Shown here piece by piece: positions 36,983 through 45,229 of a stretch of DNA of 64,000 nucleotides (position 1 is its first letter; every line of letters starts with the position of its first letter). Below the pieces are notes generated by a model. It did no database searches. It had not been told where the DNA came from and saw only the letters and a program-made list of their open reading frames with translations. The DNA lies in NCBI GenBank assembly GCA_051814705.1, contig JBPWQW010000001.1, positions 1,608,661 through 1,672,660 on the forward strand, read 5' to 3'. The stretch is from Geojedonia sp051814705. Its GTDB lineage: Bacteria > Bacteroidota > Bacteroidia > Flavobacteriales > Flavobacteriaceae. A program made the translations under genes and the position numbers.

Positions 36983-37016
36983 TTTCTTGTATCTTTAGCA
37001 TTGTGATTGCATTGCT

Positions 37017-37721
37017 ATGAGAATTATTGTATTTGTTTTAGCTTTTGGTTTTTCACTTTCGATTCATGCCAAAGAATGGAAAAGCACGGTTCAATACCAA
37101 AAAACCACCCATAACAATCAGCTTTCCTCTTCAGATTGGTTGACTTCAGACCGAAATAAAAACACCTTGGTTTGGCAAAAGGCTAACGCATTCAATCTCA
37201 CAAATAATAGGCCACAAGAATATCAATCTATAAAACAGCGTCGTGATTTTTATGTTTGGATCGATCACGAATTCAAAATAAAAGGACACGAAGTCATTTG
37301 GCAAAGGATGGCTTATTACATTTCGTGCAAATTACATTTATTGGAGACGTTCCCTCAGTGTATGCTCTCATCCAAACAGGTTAAAGACTATGCTCGCCAA
37401 GGGAGTGAGGTGGTTTTTAATAATACCTTTGAAAGATTAAGAGATCTTTTTAATTCGGAAACAGTTTTAAAACAACATGAAGCACTTAGCTGGGATACCA
37501 GCCTTTTATATGATGAACAGTATATTTGGGTTGAAGGTATTTACAGAAGTATTGATGAAAAGAGCCTTAAACAAATTGAGCGTATGGCCAGTGGGAAATT
37601 TTTGTATGCTCTTGTCGTGCCAAAAGCTATTAGGTTTAAGGGCGATCTTTCTAAACCAGAAGAACGCTATCGATATGCGGTTAACATTTTGAGAGTCTAT
37701 TGTTTAAAACGTTTCAGATAA
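37017..37721 (+). CDS. Secreted conserved protein of unknown function
   Basis: A 234-residue protein with a signal peptide (to about residue 18) and no recognised motif. Notable stretches are WLTSDRNKNTLVWQKANAFN, QRRDFYVWI and LVVPKAIRFKGDLSKPEERY. Three or four Cys (C104, C115, C229-type) could form a disulfide. It begins 34 bases after the four-helix protein, so it may belong to the same transcript. Relatives in flavobacterial genomes have been given an insecticidal-toxin label that nothing here supports. Confidence 0.75.
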   Translation: MRIIVFVLAFGFSLSIHAKEWKSTVQYQKTTHNNQLSSSDWLTSDRNKNTLVWQKANAFNLTNNRPQEYQSIKQRRDFYVWIDHEFKIKGHEVIWQRMAYYISCKLHLLETFPQCMLSSKQVKDYARQGSEVVFNNTFERLRDLFNSETVLKQHEALSWDTSLLYDEQYIWVEGIYRSIDEKSLKQIERMASGKFLYALVVPKAIRFKGDLSKPEERYRYAVNILRVYCLKRFR

Positions 37722-37760
37722 TTTAATGGAATCATAAAATAATAATCTTAATTTTAGTTG

Positions 37761-37768
37761 TATCTTTG
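37761..37768 (+). promoter_or_regulatory. -7 box TATCTTTG of guaB
   Basis: Exact TAnnTTTG match followed by GCACG, 26 bases before the guaB ATG. No clear TTTG at the expected upstream distance. Confidence 0.55.
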
Positions 37769-37793
37769 CACGCAATTATACCTTAATTGCATC

Positions 37794-39266
37794 ATGATAG
37801 CACATCAAAATAAGATTCTAGGTGAAGGTTTAACCTATGATGACGTCCTTTTAGTTCCAGCATTTTCTGAAGTCTTACCACGCGAAGTCAATATTCAAAC
37901 CAAATTTACACGAAACATCAGCATTAATATTCCCATTGTATCCGCTGCTATGGATACGGTTACCGAAAGCCAAATGGCCATTGCCATGGCTCAGGAAGGT
38001 GGGATTGGCGTGCTTCATAAAAACATGACCATTGAACAGCAGGCTGAAAAAGTGAGACGAGTCAAGCGAGCTGAAAGTGGTATGATAATCGACCCTGTTA
38101 CGCTTCCACTTACTGCTAAAGTTAAAGATGCCAAGCATCATATGCGGGAGTATAGCATAGGAGGGATTCCAATTGTTGATGATCAAGGTATCTTAAAAGG
38201 GATCGTCACCAATAGGGATTTGCGATTTGAACATAAAAACGACCGGCCTATTGTTGAGGTGATGACAAAAACCAATCTTATCACTGCAGCTGTTGGGACC
38301 TCTCTTTACGATGCTGAAGCGATACTTCAAAAAAATAAAATTGAAAAACTGCTCATCGTTGATGATAATTATAAACTCGTTGGATTAATTACATTTAGGG
38401 ACATCACCAAGTTGACCCAAAAGCCCAATGCCAATAAAGATGTTTATGGCCGTTTGCGTGTCGCTGCTGCCATAGGTGTCACAGCAGATGCTGTAGAACG
38501 GGCTGAAGCTTTGGTTAAATCTGGAGTGGATGCAGTAGTTATTGATACAGCCCACGGCCACACCAAGGGAGTTGTTTCGGTTTTAAAAGCCATCAAGAAA
38601 AAATTTCCAGATTTAGAAGTCGTTGTGGGTAATATTGCCACTGGAGCTGCTGCTAAATATTTGGTTGAAGCTGGAGCAGATGCCGTAAAAGTAGGTATCG
38701 GACCAGGCTCCATCTGTACTACTCGTGTTGTGGCTGGTGTTGGATTTCCACAATTTTCAGCCGTGTTAGAAGTGGCTGCAGCTATAAAAGGCTCAGGAGT
38801 TCCTGTTATTGCCGATGGCGGTATTCGTTATACGGGAGATATTCCTAAAGCTATTGCAGCAGGTGCCGATACGGTGATGTTGGGTTCATTACTTGCAGGA
38901 ACAAAGGAAAGTCCGGGTGAAACCATTATCTATGAAGGCCGTAAATTTAAATCTTATCGCGGAATGGGTTCTGTTGAAGCTATGAAAGAAGGCAGTAAAG
39001 ACCGTTATTTTCAGGATGTGGAAGATGATATTAAAAAACTGGTACCTGAAGGCATTGTTGGACGTGTACCTTACAAAGGCGATTTATTTGAAAGCATCCA
39101 TCAATTTATTGGAGGTTTGCGTGCTGGAATGGGCTATTGTGGGGCCAAGGATATTGAAACATTAAAAGAGATTGGACAATTTGTAAAAATTACAGCTTCT
39201 GGTATCAATGAAAGTCACCCACATGATGTGACCATTACCAAGGAAGCGCCTAATTATTCTAGGTAA
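37794..39266 (+). CDS. guaB: IMP dehydrogenase
   Basis: A 490-residue enzyme that oxidises IMP to XMP in GMP synthesis. GEGLTYDDVLLVPA opens the barrel, a CBS pair interrupts it (about 95-215), and the catalytic loop GIGPGSICTTR carries the active Cys. GVPVIADGGIRYTGDI and SYRGMGSVEAM complete the IMP site. The frame is open upstream, but ATG 37794 (MIAHQNKILGEG) is the conserved start and lies downstream of the -7 box. Confidence 0.97.
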   Translation: MIAHQNKILGEGLTYDDVLLVPAFSEVLPREVNIQTKFTRNISINIPIVSAAMDTVTESQMAIAMAQEGGIGVLHKNMTIEQQAEKVRRVKRAESGMIIDPVTLPLTAKVKDAKHHMREYSIGGIPIVDDQGILKGIVTNRDLRFEHKNDRPIVEVMTKTNLITAAVGTSLYDAEAILQKNKIEKLLIVDDNYKLVGLITFRDITKLTQKPNANKDVYGRLRVAAAIGVTADAVERAEALVKSGVDAVVIDTAHGHTKGVVSVLKAIKKKFPDLEVVVGNIATGAAAKYLVEAGADAVKVGIGPGSICTTRVVAGVGFPQFSAVLEVAAAIKGSGVPVIADGGIRYTGDIPKAIAAGADTVMLGSLLAGTKESPGETIIYEGRKFKSYRGMGSVEAMKEGSKDRYFQDVEDDIKKLVPEGIVGRVPYKGDLFESIHQFIGGLRAGMGYCGAKDIETLKEIGQFVKITASGINESHPHDVTITKEAPNYSR

Positions 39267-39420
39267 AATTCCCGTTGTTTTTTAAGTATACCAAATAGGA
39301 AATTATTCTATCACTTACTGTTGTTGGTCTAAGATCAAATCTATTTGAATCTGGATCAAAAAACGTTGTAGACTGCAATTCATTTAAATTTATTTCAATG
39401 ACTTTCATGAGGATTTTCAT
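39259..39420 (-). CDS. Possible small ORF antisense to the guaB tail
   Basis: A 53-codon frame that begins ATG 39420 and stops within the last codons of guaB. The composition is protein-like (DPDSNRFDLRPTTVSDRIIS) and an in-frame stop lies upstream. There is no clear promoter, no recognised family and no partner. It may equally be chance in AT-rich DNA, or the remnant of a decayed gene. Confidence 0.22.
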   Translation of the reverse strand: MKILMKVIEINLNELQSTTFFDPDSNRFDLRPTTVSDRIISYLVYLKNNGNFT

Positions 39421-39624
39421 GTCAATATATAATTGAAATATTTTAATTTATTCTTTCCACTATTATTTACCAAATCTACTTTAATTGCTGGATTTAAGTG
39501 AATTATTTCATTCGCTCACGGGATTATTTTCCTGTCATACAATTTTTCATAGGGTAAAAAAGCAGTTAGGTGTCTTATTTGTAAAGAGATCTAACAGTTC
39601 TATGTATTAACTTAATATGAAATT
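39267..39624. other. 358-base gap after guaB
   Basis: Apart from the small minus-strand frame at 39259-39420, I see no gene, hairpin terminator or promoter consensus of note. The right half is AT-rich and leads to the ATG at 39625. Confidence 0.5.
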
Positions 39625-40068
39625 ATGAAAACGTTTAAAATGACAATGGTTTTTTTATCGCTTTGTGCCATGGGAACAACACATGCTCAAAACAAGGATA
39701 AAACTGACAAAGTGGTAGATAAAGAATCTTATTACGAACAGCGTGCAGAAGAAGATGCTAAGTATGAGCAAAAGTTTACCGCCGATAGTAAAAAAGATGA
39801 ACAACAATTTTGGGAAGATCAAAAAAACTATGAAAAAGATTTAAAGAAAAGAGATCGAAAAGCTTATAGAGCTTATATGAATGGCAAACGGGATGCCTAT
39901 GCTGAGCATTATAACCATTGCGACCATTCATGCCATCATAGTGATTATTACTATAACCACGCTTCATTTTATTATCACAGATATTACTATTATGATCGAT
40001 ATCCGAATAGAAATTCTACAAGTACTAGTGTTAGAATAGGAACACCTTCGGTAAGATTAGGATTTTAA
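39625..40068 (+). CDS. Secreted His/Tyr-rich small protein
   Basis: A 147-residue protein with a signal peptide (to about residue 22). The middle (24-92) is charged and helix-forming, rich in Lys/Glu/Asp. The tail is unusual: from about residue 95 it packs HYNHCDHSCHHSDYYYNH then a run of Tyr and His, with two Cys. Such a tail could bind metal ions. It has no recognised domain. It stands alone with a strong terminator behind it. Confidence 0.75.
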   Translation: MKTFKMTMVFLSLCAMGTTHAQNKDKTDKVVDKESYYEQRAEEDAKYEQKFTADSKKDEQQFWEDQKNYEKDLKKRDRKAYRAYMNGKRDAYAEHYNHCDHSCHHSDYYYNHASFYYHRYYYYDRYPNRNSTSTSVRIGTPSVRLGF

Positions 40069-40090
40069 TAAAACCTATATGTTATGGTAC

Positions 40091-40128
40091 AAAAACCGCT
40101 CTTAATTAATTTTTAAGGGCGGTTTTTT
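40091..40128. terminator. Bidirectional terminator
   Basis: Arms AAAACCGCTCTTAA and TTAAGGGCGGTTTT pair with one wobble around a six- to seven-base loop, with T-runs on both strands. It serves the 39625 gene and the convergent 40144 gene. Confidence 0.85.
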
Positions 40129-40143
40129 ACTTCAATATTAAAA

Positions 40144-40383
40144 TTATTTACTCTCGTAAACCTGACCGCGATTTGGTTTGAGATCACTCCGTATTGGATT
40201 CACGTCCTTTTCCTCAACCACCATAAACGCAACGGCGTGTAGGTTGGACAAGGCTTCAAAACCCGTAATATCAATGAGTATTTTGTGTGTAGCGATGTAT
40301 TCTTTAAGATGTTTCTCGTGATGCTCCGCAATTTTTAGGGCATCGGGACCTCTAAAATCCCATATCATTTTAATCTTACGCAT
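40144..40383 (-). CDS. Small conserved protein of unknown function
   Basis: A 79-residue protein with no recognised domain. IWDFRGPDALKIAEHHEKHL and AVAFMVVEEKDVNPIRSDLK look like conserved blocks, with several His. Start ATG 40383 overlaps the SRPBCC stop by eight bases; ATG 40368 (MIWDFRGP) is an alternative. Translation is probably coupled to the upstream gene. No function can be assigned. Confidence 0.7.
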   Translation of the reverse strand: MRKIKMIWDFRGPDALKIAEHHEKHLKEYIATHKILIDITGFEALSNLHAVAFMVVEEKDVNPIRSDLKPNRGQVYESK

Positions 40384-40831
40384 GAGCAACGGATATGCCT
40401 TTTTCAGCAAAGTTTTTAAAATCTTTCATATACTGTAAAGATTGTTTTTTAAATGCCCTCGGCATGATAATGGTCATTAAACGCATAGTAAACCCTAAGG
40501 GGATAAATTCGCATTTAGAAGTCCATTTGGTATAGCCTTTAGGGGTTTCTTCAAAATAGTTTTCTTGTATGTTATGAATACCTTTTGAGTCATAGGTGCC
40601 ATGAAATTCGTGGGGCAGGTTGCGATGTGTGACCGTCTCGATAAGCTCCATTTTACGACCTCCCATTTTATAGTTGAGCTTCATTTTGGCACCATATTGT
40701 CCGGGATTTCCAGAAATATGTTCTGTCGATATCAAGCCTCTTTGCCAATGTTTCATGTTTTCGGTATTATCAAATTTTTTGATAAATTCATCCAAAGACA
40801 ACTCCACTATAAGTTCAATGGTATAGTTCAT
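40376..40831 (-). CDS. SRPBCC (START-like) family protein
   Basis: A 151-residue protein of the SRPBCC/polyketide-cyclase-like fold: it opens with a strand and a helix (IELIVELSLDEFIKKFDN), then MKHWQRGLISTEHISGNPGQ, then paired strands and a long C-terminal helix (MPRAFKKQSLQYMKDFKNFA). Such proteins hold small hydrophobic ligands. No signal peptide. It is cotranscribed with the small unknown at 40144. Confidence 0.82.
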   Translation of the reverse strand: MNYTIELIVELSLDEFIKKFDNTENMKHWQRGLISTEHISGNPGQYGAKMKLNYKMGGRKMELIETVTHRNLPHEFHGTYDSKGIHNIQENYFEETPKGYTKWTSKCEFIPLGFTMRLMTIIMPRAFKKQSLQYMKDFKNFAEKGISVAHA

Positions 40832-40960
40832 TACAATTTTTTATCAGTTAAAGGTAAGCAGTTTTATAAAAAGGGGAAGGATAATAGTGTAAAAAATCTG
40901 TAAAACATCCAAACAAAAAATATACTAAAGGGGATACCGATACGTTTCAAGAAAAGCATC

Positions 40961-40990
40961 TTGTTTAATGTTTATATTGTGTTATTTTTG
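40961..40990 (+). promoter_or_regulatory. Promoter of the SurA-like operon
   Basis: TTG (40961-40963), 19-base spacer, TATTTTTG (40983-40990). A full consensus match. It lies inside an upward extension of the next frame, which supports ATG 41013 as the true start. Confidence 0.7.
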
Positions 40991-41012
40991 TAGCTACCTC
41001 AATGGTTTATTT

Positions 41013-42962
41013 ATGGGTTTAAAACGAGTAATTTGTGTCACTTTTCTTTGCATATCAGTATTGGGTTTTGCCCAAATTACGGATAAAGACGTGCTGTTGA
41101 CTGTAGATGGAGAGCCTGTAATGGCTTCTGAATTTGTAAGGGTCTATAGCAAAAATTTGGGCTTGGTGCAAGACGAATCCCAAAAAGACATCGAGGCCTA
41201 TTTGGAACTTTTTGTGAATTTTAAACTAAAAGTAAAAGAAGCCAAAAGACTGGGGATGGATAAAGAGCAAAAATATTTAAGAGAATTTGATAATTATAAA
41301 CAACAACTCACACAAAATTTTCTAAATGAAACCAAGGTTACCGATGCTCTTGTAAAAGAAGCTTATGATCGTTATAAACAAGAGATTAAGGCTTCGCATA
41401 TCTTGATTATGATGGATGAAAACGATCAAGATACGCTTGAGGTATACAACAGGCTATTGGAATTGCGTGAGCGACTGCAAAACGAAAGTTTTGAAAAAGT
41501 CCAAAAGGAAGTCCATAATGGGACTAATGTTTTTGCTGAAGATTTAGGCTATTTTTCAGTATTTAAAATGGTTTATCCTTTTGAAAATGTGGCGTTTAAT
41601 ACCAAAGTTGGGGAAGTGTCCATGCCATTTAGAACACGTTTTGGGTTTCACATTGTTAAAGTGTTTGACAAACGGGCAGCACGTGGCGAAGTGACAGTTG
41701 AGCACATAATGGTTTCCCATAATCAAACCGATAGTACCCTGGTTCCTGAGACTAGGATTAAGGAAATTTATAAAAAGATTGAGCAAGGTGAAAACTTTGA
41801 ATCCTTGGCAAAACAATTTTCTGATGATAAAAGTTCGTCGAGCAATGGTGGGCTATTGCCATCGATTACAGGAGGACAATTAAGTTCTCAAAATTTCGAG
41901 GATGTTGCATTTGGATTACAGGGCATTGGAGACATTTCCCAACCTTTTAAAACAGCTTATGGCTGGCATATTGTTAAGTTGATCCATAAAGAAGGTATAG
42001 AACCTTTTGAAGTGATAAAAGCTGAAATAGTAAGCAAGGTAAAAAGAGATTCTAGATCGAATTTAATAAATTCTGCCTTGGTGCAAACACTAAAATCAAA
42101 ATATAATGTCGTAGTGCATGAAGAGGCTTTGCCGTATTTTGAATCCATTTTAACTGAAGAATTTTTTAAAAATGGATGGAAGCTGCCTGAATATTTAGTA
42201 ACCAACAATCCGATATTGACTATTGATAGAACAGAATACTCCTATACTGATTTTGGGAATTATCTCATGTCAACACAGCGGCAGTATTTCGGTAAAAATG
42301 CCCCTTTTAAAAACATCCTGCGTAAAGAATTGGAAACCTTTGTTGAAACCAACGTGATGAAGTATCATGAGGATCATTTAGAATTTGAAAATAAAGAGTT
42401 CGCCAATGTTTTGCAAGAATACCGCGATGGTCTTTTGCTCTTTGACCTTATGGAAAAGCAAGTTTGGAACGCTGCAGTTAAGGATACTCTAGGCCTAAAA
42501 AACTATTATGAAGGGCATAAGAATAAGTATTATTGGCCAGATAGAGTAGATGCTATTGTTGTGTCTGGTGCGAACCAAAAAGATGTTAGCGAAGCTGAAA
42601 AGCTACTCCAAAATGGAACTTCAGTAGAGAAAATAAAAGCTGAGTTAAACTCTGACAAGGAACAAAAAGTGATCATAACCAATGGGATTATGGAGTTGGA
42701 TCACCACTTACTGCCTCGAAATTTGGAGTTTAAAGAAGGCATTTCAAAAATTTATGAGCAGAATGATGCTTTTCATATTGTAAAAGTGAATAAAGTCATT
42801 CCTAAATCAAACAAAACCTTAGAAGAATCCAAAGGAAACGTCATTAACGATTTTCAAAATGAAATCGAAAAAAATTGGATTCAAACTTTAAAAGAGCATT
42901 TTAAAGTCATCATAAATAAAGACGTTAAAGCAAAAGTTAAATCTCAAATGCATAATAATTGA
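41013..42962 (+). CDS. Exported parvulin-type peptidyl-prolyl isomerase, two domains
   Basis: A 649-residue periplasmic folding factor. Signal peptide to about residue 21 (LGFAQ), a SurA N-like helical part, then two parvulin (PpiC) domains: IKASHILIMMDENDQDTLEV and VEHIMVSHNQTDSTLV, each followed by a GFHIVKV or GWHIVKL end strand. The C-terminal third is helical without a recognised catalytic motif. It heads a three-gene run and overlaps the next start by four bases. Outer-membrane protein folding is the expected role. Confidence 0.88.
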   Translation: MGLKRVICVTFLCISVLGFAQITDKDVLLTVDGEPVMASEFVRVYSKNLGLVQDESQKDIEAYLELFVNFKLKVKEAKRLGMDKEQKYLREFDNYKQQLTQNFLNETKVTDALVKEAYDRYKQEIKASHILIMMDENDQDTLEVYNRLLELRERLQNESFEKVQKEVHNGTNVFAEDLGYFSVFKMVYPFENVAFNTKVGEVSMPFRTRFGFHIVKVFDKRAARGEVTVEHIMVSHNQTDSTLVPETRIKEIYKKIEQGENFESLAKQFSDDKSSSSNGGLLPSITGGQLSSQNFEDVAFGLQGIGDISQPFKTAYGWHIVKLIHKEGIEPFEVIKAEIVSKVKRDSRSNLINSALVQTLKSKYNVVVHEEALPYFESILTEEFFKNGWKLPEYLVTNNPILTIDRTEYSYTDFGNYLMSTQRQYFGKNAPFKNILRKELETFVETNVMKYHEDHLEFENKEFANVLQEYRDGLLLFDLMEKQVWNAAVKDTLGLKNYYEGHKNKYYWPDRVDAIVVSGANQKDVSEAEKLLQNGTSVEKIKAELNSDKEQKVIITNGIMELDHHLLPRNLEFKEGISKIYEQNDAFHIVKVNKVIPKSNKTLEESKGNVINDFQNEIEKNWIQTLKEHFKVIINKDVKAKVKSQMHNN

Positions 42963-43813
42963 CTTATAAAACCTATATTATATCAGCACTTAGTTTATTC
43001 ATGCTGTCATGTGTGTATTTTAAAAAGACAGATGACAGTGTTCCAATTGCAAGAGTTAATGATTCTTATTTGTATGAAGACGATATAAAAGATCTCATTG
43101 CAGTAGGAACTTCCAAGGATGATAGCACATTAATTGTGAATGGTTTTATCAATCGGTGGGCGACGCAACGTTTGTTAATAGAAGGCGCTCTACTTAACCT
43201 TCCAGAACAGAAGCAAGAAGACTTCAATAAACTGGTGTTACAATACAAAAACGACCTTTTTACCAAAGCCTATTTAGACGCTTTAGTGAATAAAAGCATC
43301 AATACTTCGGTATCTTTAGAACAGGCCAAAGAAGTTTATGAAAACAATAAGGAAACCTTTAAACTTAATGAAGAACTGGTAAAATTCAGGTACTTAAGTT
43401 TGCCACAAAATGCCATTAATATAGGGGATGTTGAAAAGCGCTTTAAGCGGTATAATAAAAATGATAAACGACATTTAGATTCTATTTCTGTTCAGTTTAA
43501 AACCTTTTCGTTAAATGATTCTATGTGGGTTAAAGTGTCGCAGATTGTCGAAAAAGTTCCTGTAATAAATTCTGAAAATAAAAAAGAACTGTTAAAAAAA
43601 TCTAATTTTTTACAGCTCAAAGATTCATTAAACCTATATTTGATGCAAATTAATGACGTGTTATTTCAAAACGATTATGCGCCGTTAGAATACGTAAAAC
43701 CTACAATCGACCAAATTGTAGTTAACAAGAGAAAATTGGAGCTCATCAAGCAGCTGGAAAAAGATATTACCAAAGATGCAATTAAAAACAATCAATTTGA
43801 AATCTATAACTAA
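42959..43813 (+). CDS. SurA-like lipoprotein without a recognisable isomerase domain
   Basis: A 284-residue lipoprotein (lipobox Cys18, LS-C). It resembles the SurA N-terminal chaperone part (IARVNDSYLYEDDIKDLIAV; NGFINRWATQRLLIEGA), followed by a helical region, but no parvulin active-site block is visible. The start is TTG 42959, overlapping the previous stop; a later ATG would destroy the signal peptide. It probably acts as a chaperone rather than an isomerase. It overlaps the next gene by 38 bases. Confidence 0.75.
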   Translation: MTYKTYIISALSLFMLSCVYFKKTDDSVPIARVNDSYLYEDDIKDLIAVGTSKDDSTLIVNGFINRWATQRLLIEGALLNLPEQKQEDFNKLVLQYKNDLFTKAYLDALVNKSINTSVSLEQAKEVYENNKETFKLNEELVKFRYLSLPQNAINIGDVEKRFKRYNKNDKRHLDSISVQFKTFSLNDSMWVKVSQIVEKVPVINSENKKELLKKSNFLQLKDSLNLYLMQINDVLFQNDYAPLEYVKPTIDQIVVNKRKLELIKQLEKDITKDAIKNNQFEIYN

Positions 43814-45227
43814 AGCAACACTTTTGTGTGTTTTCATAACCTTATTAAACGTTAATAAAGGTAGTGCCCAAGAAATTATTGAAGACCAAATACAAGACCT
43901 TAAAACCAAAAAAGACACCTTAAATCCTTCCGACCGCGTTAAGATTGATGGAGTCGCCGCGGTTGTTGGTGATTTTATTATTTTGGATTCTGATATTGAC
44001 AAGGAATTTTTACAGCTAGAACAGCGCGGTGTTTCCACAAAAGATATTACCCGTTGTGAATTGTTTGGCAAACTACTAGAAGATAAACTTTATGCGCATC
44101 ATGCCATTCAAGATAGTATAACGGTTAATGAACTGGAAATCCGTTCGAACATTGAGCAGCAAATTGAAGCCTTTTTGGAACAAAAAAACGGGTCTATGCA
44201 AGAGCTTTTAAAGTTGTACAATAAGGACAGTGAAGAAAGCTTTAGGGAAGAACTGTTTGAAATTAACAAAAACATGAAGCTTGCCAGTGAAATGCAACGC
44301 AAAATTATTGCAGATATTGAGGTTACACCCGAAGAAGTAAGAGAGTTTTTTAATGAGATACCAAAAGAAGAACGTCCAGTTTTTGGTACCGAACTTAAAG
44401 TTGCACAAATAGTCGCGATCCCAAAAGTTTCGCAAGAAGAAAGACAAAAAGCCATAGATAAACTCAAGGAATTTAAGGCAGACATTATTGAAAATGGAGC
44501 GAGTTTCACAACAAAAGCCGTGTTGTATTCAGACGATGTTGCTTCAAGAAAGACTGGTGGCAAGTATACCTTAAACAGAAAGCGACCACAAATGGTAAAA
44601 GAGTTTAGAGATGTGGCGTTTTCACTTCAGGAAGGGGAAATTTCAGATCCATTTGAAACAGAATTTGGTTACCATATTATTTATTTGGAAAAAATTAGAG
44701 GTCAGGAATACGATGTAAGACACATCTTAATTCGTCCTAAAGTAACACAAGAAGCTATTGACGAGGCCAAAGAAAAAATCACTAAAATTAGAGAACGCAT
44801 TGTAGCCGGTGAAGTCACTTTTGCAGAAGCAGCCAGAGCTTCGAGTGATGAAAAGGAAACAAGGCAAGATGGTGGACAATTGATTAATCCTTACACACAG
44901 GATTATAGCTTTGAGCTTACAAAAATGGATCCAGAACTATATGCGCAAATCCAAAATTTAAAAGATAACGAGGTCAGTTTGGTGCTTCAGGATGAAGACA
45001 GGATCAACCCGATTAAATTTAAATTGCTTATGGTAACGGACCGAATTGATGAGCACGAATCTGAGTTTTCAAGAGATTACCTAAAAATTAAGCACTTGGC
45101 TGAACAGGATAAACAATACAAGGCTATTGCTAAGTGGCAAGATGAAAAAATCATGGACACTTACATTAAAATCAATGGTGAATACAGAAATTGTAAATTT
45201 AACAGCAACTGGCTTAAAAACGAATAA
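43776..45227 (+). CDS. SurA-type periplasmic chaperone/peptidyl-prolyl isomerase
   Basis: A 483-residue SurA. The signal peptide is followed by a SurA N domain (VKIDGVAAVVGDFIILDSDI) and two parvulin domains: LKVAQIVAIPK and VRHILIRPKVTQEAIDEAKE, each ending in a GYHII or GGQL block. It escorts outer-membrane proteins through the periplasm. ATG 43776 overlaps the previous gene by 38 bases; TTG 43797 is an alternative start. MoxR follows two bases later. Confidence 0.9.
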   Translation: MQLKTINLKSITKATLLCVFITLLNVNKGSAQEIIEDQIQDLKTKKDTLNPSDRVKIDGVAAVVGDFIILDSDIDKEFLQLEQRGVSTKDITRCELFGKLLEDKLYAHHAIQDSITVNELEIRSNIEQQIEAFLEQKNGSMQELLKLYNKDSEESFREELFEINKNMKLASEMQRKIIADIEVTPEEVREFFNEIPKEERPVFGTELKVAQIVAIPKVSQEERQKAIDKLKEFKADIIENGASFTTKAVLYSDDVASRKTGGKYTLNRKRPQMVKEFRDVAFSLQEGEISDPFETEFGYHIIYLEKIRGQEYDVRHILIRPKVTQEAIDEAKEKITKIRERIVAGEVTFAEAARASSDEKETRQDGGQLINPYTQDYSFELTKMDPELYAQIQNLKDNEVSLVLQDEDRINPIKFKLLMVTDRIDEHESEFSRDYLKIKHLAEQDKQYKAIAKWQDEKIMDTYIKINGEYRNCKFNSNWLKNE

Positions 45228-45229
45228 GG

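Noticed and set aside
37017..37721. Insecticidal toxin label for the secreted unknown
   Set aside because: No toxin-complex repeat or domain is visible; the label is not supported by the sequence.
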